Of a DNA stretch of 64,000 nucleotides, positions 53,093 through 62,000 are shown piece after piece (the first letter of the stretch is position 1; every line of letters begins with the position of its first letter). The DNA is taken from NCBI GenBank assembly GCA_964450715.1, contig CAYVFC010000008.1, positions 1 through 64,000 of the forward strand, given 5' to 3'. The position numbers and the translations under genes were made by a program. The notes under the pieces are model-generated. The model ran no database searches. It saw only the letters and a list, made by a program, of their open reading frames with translations, and was not told the DNA's origin. This DNA comes from CAYVFC01 sp964450715. Lineage in GTDB: Bacteria > Myxococcota_A > Polyangia > Polyangiales > JAFGIB01.

Positions 53093-56000
53093 TTACATGC
53101 AACTCTCGCAGAGGTACTTGACGCGCCACTCGTAGAGGATGGGAGCCAGGCTCTGGCCGTCATTGCTCCTGAGCACCATGCGCATCCTCAGGTAGGGAAG
53201 CCGCTTGTTGGCGCCGCCCTCGTCCAGGCCCTCGCCCAGGTCGGCGGGCTGCGACCGGTAGACGCAGGCGCCGTCGTAACGGCAATAAGTGGAGATCTCC
53301 TCGCCGTCCGTGGTCGTGCCGTTGGGACAGCCGCTGTCGTCCGAGCAGATGCCCGTTGCGCTCGCCTTGGGCGGGACGATCTGCTGGCACTTGCCGTACA
53401 CGCACCTGCCCTCCGGACAATTCGCGTCGCTGGTGCAGGAGCCCATGGCCACCGCGGTGGCGATGGCGCTGAAGGTGCAATCCTGCAGCTCCGCCGCCGT
53501 GTTCGCGGTGCAGGCCTCGAACAGGATCTCGGTCCCCTCCGGAATATCGGCGTCAAAGTAGAGGTCCCTCCAGTTCGGGCACCGGTTGGAGGTGACATCC
53601 CCGGAGGAGGACGACGAGCATTGCGCCGCATTGAGGTCCTGCCAGTACATGCCCTGCTCGACAAAGCCACCGCCGCCGCCGCCGGTGCCGGCGGTGACGG
53701 TGGAGCAGGCGGCATTGCAGGAAGAATCGCCGTCCGCGTCGCAGGGCGGGATCAGATAGACGGGCACCTCGTCCTGCAGGTAGTAGCGGTCTTCCGATTC
53801 CCTGCGCCCCACCAGCTGCAGCTTGAAGAAGTGGCCGCCGTTCTGAAGATCCAGCGGGTTGGGCTTGACGCTGTTCGGCGGCGGCGGGTTCTTGAAGTAG
53901 ATGTTGAACTTGGGCGTGGCCCCGGGCTTGCAGTCGGGATGCTCGTCCACGAAGACGCCCTGGCAGGTCCCGTCGGCCTGGCACGAGTACAGCACCGGGC
54001 ACTGCTCGGCGTTGGCCGCCGGGTTGCTCGGGTAGTGGGTGCACGGGGTCGGCAGCTCGAAGGTATGGTTGCTGGTCGTGTAGGCGCCGGTACAGTCGTT
54101 CGCGGCCTCCTCCACCGCCTCGATGGTCACCCAGAACCCGTAGGCGTCCTCGGGCACCACGCGGATGCCGATGTCCATGCTCAAGGCGTCGGCCAGCTGC
54201 TTGATGGCCGTGACCAGCCGGATGCTGAGGTTCGAGCCCGAGCTGTCGACCTCCTGCACGATGGGCGTACCGTCGGCGAGCTTGGCGCCGGTCCACTCGG
54301 CGATATCCTCGGCCTGCGCCCAGGCTCCTTCGAAGACGTTGCTTCTCCCAAACAAGCCGCCGGTCCCGCCGGCGCCCCTGGAGACGACGGAGATGACCCT
54401 GAGCTCGTTCAGCTGCAGGTCGCCCCGTATACCCGGAACGCTCGCCGACGGGCCCTCGCAGATGAAGCCTTTCATGCCGGCGCAATCCCTGTCGTACCAG
54501 GCGCCGCCGGTAAAGATGGTGGCGCAGTCACCGTCGCCGTTGGGCTCGCCGCTCGCGAACGCGGCGTAGTTGACGCCCACGGCCGCGCCGCCGGGGCCGG
54601 CAACGTTACCCTGGTAGAACTGCTCCCCGTCGGTCCACTTCCACTTGCCGTCCTCGAGCCGGTCGTCGGCGCCGATCCAGAACTCGCTGTCGCTGCTGCC
54701 CACGGCCGAGGAGAGCAGCGCGTTCTCGGCCGCGTCGTCGATGCGCACCAGGTCGTAGCCGTCGGCGCTCTGGCAGATGTTGCGCGCCATCACCCGGTTC
54801 ACCTGGTTATTGCAGATCCAGTACTCCTTGCCGCTGTCGCTGAGCTTCGCACACGGGGTAGCCCCGTCGGACCAGTTGGGCGGCACAAAGGCGCTGTCGA
54901 CCATCGCATTCCGCTGGCCGATACCGATCTGGAAGAAGCCGGCGTCATCCTCCTTCAGGCCCTTGACCACCAGGTAGTACTCGCCTGGGTAGAGCTTGTG
55001 GGTCTCGGTGCCCGCCACCGCGTCCGGCGATGCGCAATCCACCGCTTCCCCGGCCGCATTCGCGCACTGCTCGGCGCACTGCACGTAGTCACCGTCGGTG
55101 TGTTCCTTGCGGACGCTATCGTCGCAGAGCAGGTAGTCGTTCTCTCTGGTTTCTGCGTTCTTGCTGATGGCGCAGCCGAGCTGCTGGCTGGTGCCGCTGG
55201 CGCCGGTGAAGTTCTCGTCGAACATCTTCAGCGCGTAGGCGCCCTGCTGGTCCTCGCCCGCGCCCTTGAGCAGCAGGGTGTAACTCTCGCCGCCCTCCAC
55301 GGTCTCGACGATCCGCGAGTTGTCCTCGGTCCCGGCGCAGGCGATGGTATTGGCGTCGTACAGCCCGCCGTCGGTCATGTCGCGGACGTTGAGCCGGTAG
55401 GGCCCCTTGTCGTAGACGCTCTTGCCCTTGACCATCACGTAGTACTCGCCGCTTTCCAGCTCGGCCTCGATGGCCGAGGTATTGTTCGGCCCGCTGTCAT
55501 CGTCGCAGAGGATGTTGTTGCCGTCCGTGGCCGAGGCCGCATCCTTGAGGTTGAGGACGTAGTTCTGGCTGCTGGTCACCCCTTCTCCCTTGACCACCGC
55601 GTAGTAGTCGCCCGGACGGAAGAAGCCGTCGATGAACGAGCCTCTGTCCGCGCAGGCCAGCGGTATGGCCGCCCCACCCGCCGACACGGTCTTGGCGTCC
55701 TTGACCAGCAGCGAGTAGGGGGCGCTGCCGCCGGCCGCGCTGCCCTTGACCACCAGGTAGTAGTCCTGCCCGGCCACCGCGTTATAGGTCAGCACGTTGT
55801 TGTCCACGCAGGCCACGTTGACGCCAGTCTCGGTCGCGGCCGCATCCACGTCGCGGAAGCTCACGTGGTAGTCGCCGCCGGTGGCCGAGTCTCCGGTCAC
55901 CACCGCCAGGTAGTCGCCCGGATCGAGCTGCTGGGTGATCTTGGCCCGGCCGTCCGCGGCGTCGGTCTCGTCGCAGGCGATGGCGCCGGTGCTCAGGTTG

Positions 56001-59000
56001 TCGCGGATGGTCACCTTGTAGTCGGTCTGGGTGCTGACCGGGCTGGTCCTCAGTTTGACCAACACGTAGTAGTCGCCCGCGTCCAGCTCGGCGGTGATGC
56101 GCGAGGTGCCGTCGACGGCGGCGGGCGCGTCGTCGTTGCAGCCCACCGGCTGCCCGAGGGCGTCCAGGGCGTAGTTGCCGGTGGTGAAGCTGGTCTGGTC
56201 GCCGTCGTAGAGCGCGATCACGGTGTCGATCGAGGTATCCGGATCCGCATCCGACCCCGCGGTCTCGATGGTGATCTGGGCGCCCTGGCTCAGGCTGAAG
56301 CGGAAGAAGGCGTCCGGTGAGCTCGGATCGGCGTTGCAGCCGATGTCCGCGGCCGGCGCTCCGCTGCTGACCTCCAGCTGGTAGGGCCCCTTGGCGTCGG
56401 CCGTGGCTCCCTTGACCACCACGTAGTACTCCTCGCCCGCGTTCACCGCGTAGTCGATGGAGTCGTTCCAGGCGCAGGCCAGCCGGTTCTCCTCGCCGCC
56501 ACCGCCGCTGACCACGGCGTGGTCGCGCATCAGCAGCTCGTAGTTGCCGCCGGTGTCGTCCATGCCCGCGACCACCACGTAGTAGTTGCCCGGGTCCAGC
56601 GTGCGCAGCAGGCTGGCCTTGCCCCCGGCGTCGCTGAAGTCGCAGGCGATGGCGCCCGAGCCCTGGTTGTCCTGGATGGTCAGCAGGTAGGGCTGGCTGC
56701 CCGCGCCCCAGCTCTTGGCCGTGCTCTTGATCACCACGTAGTAGTCGCCCATGGGCAGGGTCTGCGTCAGCGGCGTGGTGGCGTCGGTGCAGGCGATGTC
56801 CGCGGTGCCGGCGACGTCGAAGTCGCCCAGCGAGGTGATGGCCGCGGCGTCATACAGCCCCATCACCGCCTCGGCGTGCGAGCCGGCGAGGTTCAGGGTG
56901 ACGCTGGTCTCGGCGGTCACCGTGAAGCGGAAGAAGGCGTCCATGGAGTACTGGTGCGCGCTGCAGCCGATATTCGGCACGGGCGCGGCCACCGACTCCA
57001 CGCGCAAGGGATAGGCGCCCTTGCCGGTGGGACCGGTGCTCCCGCCCTTGACCACCAGGTAATAGGGCTGGCCGGCGGCCACGTCGTACTCCAGGTGGTC
57101 GTTGTCGCTGCAGGCCAGCATGTTGCCCTGCTCGCCCACGATCACCGTGGTGTCCTGGATGGACAGCTCGTAGGGACCGGCGGTGGTGGGACCGGTGCCC
57201 GAGACCACCACGTAGTAGCCGCCCGCATCCAGCGCCGCGGTGAGCTTGGCCTCGCCCGAGGCGCCGCCCGCGTCGGTGCAGTGTAGCGACCCCGTGCCCA
57301 GCAGATCCCGTATATAGATCTTGTAGGGCTGGGTGCCCGAGCCGGAAGCGTTCTGGTTCGCGACCACCACGTAGTACCAACCCGCGGCCAAGGAGGGAGA
57401 GGACTTCTCGATGGCGATGATGTTGTCGCCGGTATCATAGTCGCAGCCAAGATGGGCCGGGCTGGTCGCGGCAAAGTCCGCGGTCGAGCTGATCTGGCTG
57501 GCGTCGTACAGCGCGATCACCGTACCGGTGTCGGTGGAGGTGCCCACCTCCTCGGCGCTGATCCGGACATCGGTGGCGCTGCTCAGGTAGAAGTAGAAGA
57601 AGGCGTCGTTGGCATTGACGCTGGCGCCGCAGCCGATGTCGGTCGCATCCCCGCCCGCGGCCTTGACCTGCAGCGGGTAGTCGCCGCTGGCGGCTCCGGT
57701 CTCGCCCTTGACCACCACGTAGTAGTCGACGCCGGGCTCGACCGCGTGGCTGAGCAGGTCGTCGTGGCTGGCCAGCAGCTGGCCGGGCCGGTCCTCGCGG
57801 AAGTTGATGGCGTAGGCGCCCTGGTCCGCCGCGTCCGCTCCGGTGACCACCAGCGCGTAGTCGCCCGGATCCAGCGTCTGGGTGATGGTGGCGCCGGCCG
57901 AGGCGTCCTGGCACTCGATGGGCGAGAAGTAGGTGTCGTCGCGGAACGAGATCTCGAAGGGCTGCGAGCCCGGGAACTCCCAGGGGCTCTCGTCGTTCTT
58001 GAGCACCACGTAGTAGTCGCCCGGATCCAGGCTGGCGGTGATCTTGGATTGCTCCGGCGTGCCGCCGGCCGAGGCGTCGTCGCACTGGATCTGGGACGGG
58101 TGCAGCTCGTCGAAGCTCCAGTAGCCGTCGGTGACCTGGTCGCCGTCGTAAAGCGCGATAACCGTGTCAAAGCCCGAGCCCTCGGTGTCGATGGTCACCT
58201 GCCGCGTGCCGCCCGCCGGATCGAGGCTGAACTTGAAGAAGGCGTCGTTCGAGGTGATGTCCGCGCCGCAGCCGATATTGGGCGTGCCCACCGACTGCAC
58301 GTTGAAGTTGTACGGACCCTCGGCGCCGGCCGTCCGGCCCTTGACCACCGCGTAGTACTCCTCGCCCGGGTAGACGAACTTGTTGGTCGGCACCGGGAAC
58401 AGCCCGCCCGAGTTGCTGCAACCCAGGAACTCGCTGCCCGAGTACTGCGCCGCGACGTCCGGATCGCGCAGCCTGAGCTGGTAGTCGCCGGTCGCGCCGC
58501 TCTCGCTCGACACCACCGCGTAATAAGTGCCCGGCTGCAGCTGCGCGGTGAGATCTGTGTTGATCTTCACCTGCGCGTCGGCGTTGTCGTCGCAGTACAG
58601 CGATCCGTCGTCCGCGCTGACCTCGCGGATCTCCAGCTCGAAGGGCTGCGCCGAGCTGTTGTTCCAGGAAGAGACCTTGTTCTTGACCACGGCGTAGTAA
58701 TCGCCCGCGGCCAGCGCGATCTGCAGCGGGGATGCCGGGGTGACGCAAGCTCCCTCCCTGAAGCCGTAGGCCTGTCCGAAATGCTCGAGCTGGCTGATAT
58801 TGGCGACGTTGAACAGCGCCATCACCGTGTCCGCGTCGGCGCTCCGGCTCAGGTCGAACTTCACGGTGGCGGCCGAGTCGAGGTGCAGCCGGTAGAAGGC
58901 GTCGTTCGAAGTCTGGTGCTCGCCGCAGCCCATATCCGGGATCTGACCCATGGGCAGCGACTCCACCATCAGGTTGTAATCGCCCGCGTCGGCGGCGGTC

Positions 59001-62000
59001 ACGCCCTTGACCACCGCGTAATAAGTGGCGCCGCCGTCCACGTTGACCAGCGCCTCGCCGTTGACGGCGCCGCAGACCAGCCGGTTGCCCGTGTTGCTGA
59101 CCCCGGAGGTGTCGTGGAACAGGGCCTGGTACCCGCCGCTGGTGGTCCCGCCCTGCTTGCCGGTGATGACCGCGTAATAGCTGCCCGGCTCCAGCCCGGC
59201 GGCCGTGACCAGCGCCCGGGAGTCGAGCGCACCGTCGTCGGCGCAGGCCAGGCTGTCGTCGCCCTCGTTGTCCCGGACAAAGAGCCGGTAGGGCTGGGCC
59301 TCCGGATCCCACCACGGATCCTTGTTCTTGACCACCACGTAGTACCAGCCCTGGGCCAGGTCCGCGGTGATCTCGATCTCGTCGCTGCTGTCGGAGTCGT
59401 CGTCATCGCTGTCGTCGCAGCCCAGGTGCGCGTCGTTGTCGGTGTCGTTGTCCGCGAAGTCGCCGAGCACGCTGATCATGGAGGCGTCGTACAGAGCGAT
59501 CACCGAGTCGGTATCCGAATCCGCGCCCAGGTTCTGCAGGCCGACCGTGACGTTGCGGCCGCCCGGATCGTCGTCCACGTAGAACTTGAAGAAGGCGTCT
59601 GCCGACTGGGCGTGCTCGTTCACGCCCGAACAGATATCCGGCGCGTCGTCCAGCGACGAGCCCAGCACCAGGTTATAAGCGCCGTCCTCGCTCAGAGACG
59701 TGCCCTTGACCACCAGGTAGTACTCCCCGTTCGCTTCCAGGTCGTAGGTGATCACGTCGTCGGGCGTCTCGTAGGTGTCGCAGGTCAGTTGGTAGCCGCC
59801 GGCGCCCGCCCCGACGCCGCTGCGGAACCTCAGGTCGTACGCCCCGCTGGGCAGGGCCGTCTCGCCGGTGAGCACCACGGTATAGGTGCCCGGATCCAGC
59901 GTGCGGGTGATCGAGGCCGGGGTACCGTCGGTATCGGTATCGTCGCACTCATAAGCCGCCGCCTCGCTGAAGTCGCGCACGTACAGGTTGAAGGGAGCGT
60001 CGCCGGCGGGATTCCAGTGCGGGACCTTGCTCTTGACCACCACGAAGTACTCGCCCGGTGCCAAGGCTGCCGCGCCGGTGGCCTCTATCAAGGACGCCCC
60101 CGCGCTCACGCCCGCGCCATTGTCGTTGCAGTCGATGAGCGTGCCCAGCGTTCCGGCGTTCGAGTAGAAGAGCCCTATCACCGTGTCCAGGGTCGAGCCG
60201 TCGGTGTCGATGATCACCTGCCGGTCCTCGGCGCCGCCCACGGTGAACTTGTAGAAGGCATCCTTGGCGTCGCCGGGCGCCCCGCAGGCCGAGAGATCCA
60301 CCGCCTGCGAGGTATCGAGCGAGCCGATCTGCAGGTTGTAGCTGCCCATGTCGCCCGCCGCGTCGCCCTTGACCACCAGGTAGTAGCTCTGCCCGCCGGT
60401 CAGGGTCTCGCTGATGGCATCGTTGACGTCGTCGCAGGCCACCTGGCTTCCCCAGGTCGGCGGGGCGGCCGAGGAGTCGCTGAACTGGATGCTGTAGTCC
60501 CCGGAGGTGGTGCCGCCGTCCTTGCCCGCCAGCACCACGTAGTAGTCGCCCGGACCCAGGTCGGTATAGGTCAGCTTGGCCTTGCCGTCGGCCGCGCCGT
60601 CGCTGGAGCAGTCCGTGCTCTCTTCCGGCGCCGCATCCTTGATGCCGATCTTGTACTGCTGGCTGCTGCTGGTATCCCACCACGGGTTCTTGTTCTTGAC
60701 CACCACGTAGTAGTCGCCCGCGGTCAGGGTCTGGGTGATCGAGATCACGCCGGGCGTGAACAGCGTATTGTCGTCGCAGCCCTTGAAGGAATTATCACCG
60801 GTGTTGAACTCGGTGGGCCAACCCGCGCCGTCGTTCAGCTGGTCCTGCCGGAAGATCGCGATCACGGTATTGGGATCGGTCGAGGTCCCGATCTCGTCCG
60901 CGTACACGGTAACATCCGCGTCCGTATCCAGTTTGAAGCGGAAAAAGGCGTCCGCCGAATGCGGATGCGCCCCGCAACCGATGTCCGGCACCGAGGTCGG
61001 GGTCGACTCCAACACCAGCTCGTAGGCGCCCTGGTCAGCCGCCTGGTCGCCCTTGACCAGCACGTAGTAGGGCTGCCCCGCGGTCACCGAGTAGCTCAAC
61101 GTGTCGGACACCCCGCTGCCGCCGCCGTTATTGCAGGCCAGCGGTACCGGCGTTCCGCCGCCGGCCAGCGCGTGGTCGCGGATGCTCAAGGTGTACGCGC
61201 CCGCGCTGGGCGTGCCCACGCTGGAAACCGCCACGTGATAGGTGTCCGCCGGCAGCCACGCGGTCAGCGCGTCGGAGGTAATCCCGACCGAATCGTTGTT
61301 CACTACCGCCGTGGGCTCGTTGGCCGCGTACTTGCGCACCCGCACCCAGTCGAACACGTTGGGCGCATTCGTGATGGTATCGGTCAGCGCCAGGTAGGCG
61401 AGATCCCAGCCGGCCAGAGTCCGGTTGCTCACCAGCGTGCCGTCGAAGAAGGCCCGCACCGTGTCGCCGGTCCTGACCATGCCGAGCACGTTGCTGCCGA
61501 GGGTTACGCCGATGCCCGAGTCCTGGCCCGCCCAGGCCGCCACGCCGTTCACCGCGTTCCCGGTGCTCTGAAGCGCGGCCGAGGGCTCGGGATTCGCATA
61601 CCCGCGCACCCGCACCCAGTCGAACACGTTGGCGTCCGCCGTGTTCGTATCGGTCAGGGCCACGTACTGCACGCCCCAGCCGGCGAAGGTCCTGGTGTCC
61701 AGCTGCGTGCCGTCGTAGTAGGCCGTCACCGTGTCGCCGTTCTTGGTCAGCCGGGCCACCTTGCCGTTGGCGGCCGGCCAGGTCACGGCCAGACCGGTAT
61801 TGTCGCCGGCATAGACCGCGTCGATGGTTACCGTGTTCACGGTGCCGCTCAGCGAGGGCGACGGCTGGGTGGACGCGTACTTGCGTACGAAGATGAAGTC
61901 CCAGCGGTAGTCCATGCCGCTGCAGGTCCTGCCGGCGATATCGTTGCACCGTCCGCCCAGGGCGACGTACTCGTTGCTCATGGAGTAGGAGACCGCGGAA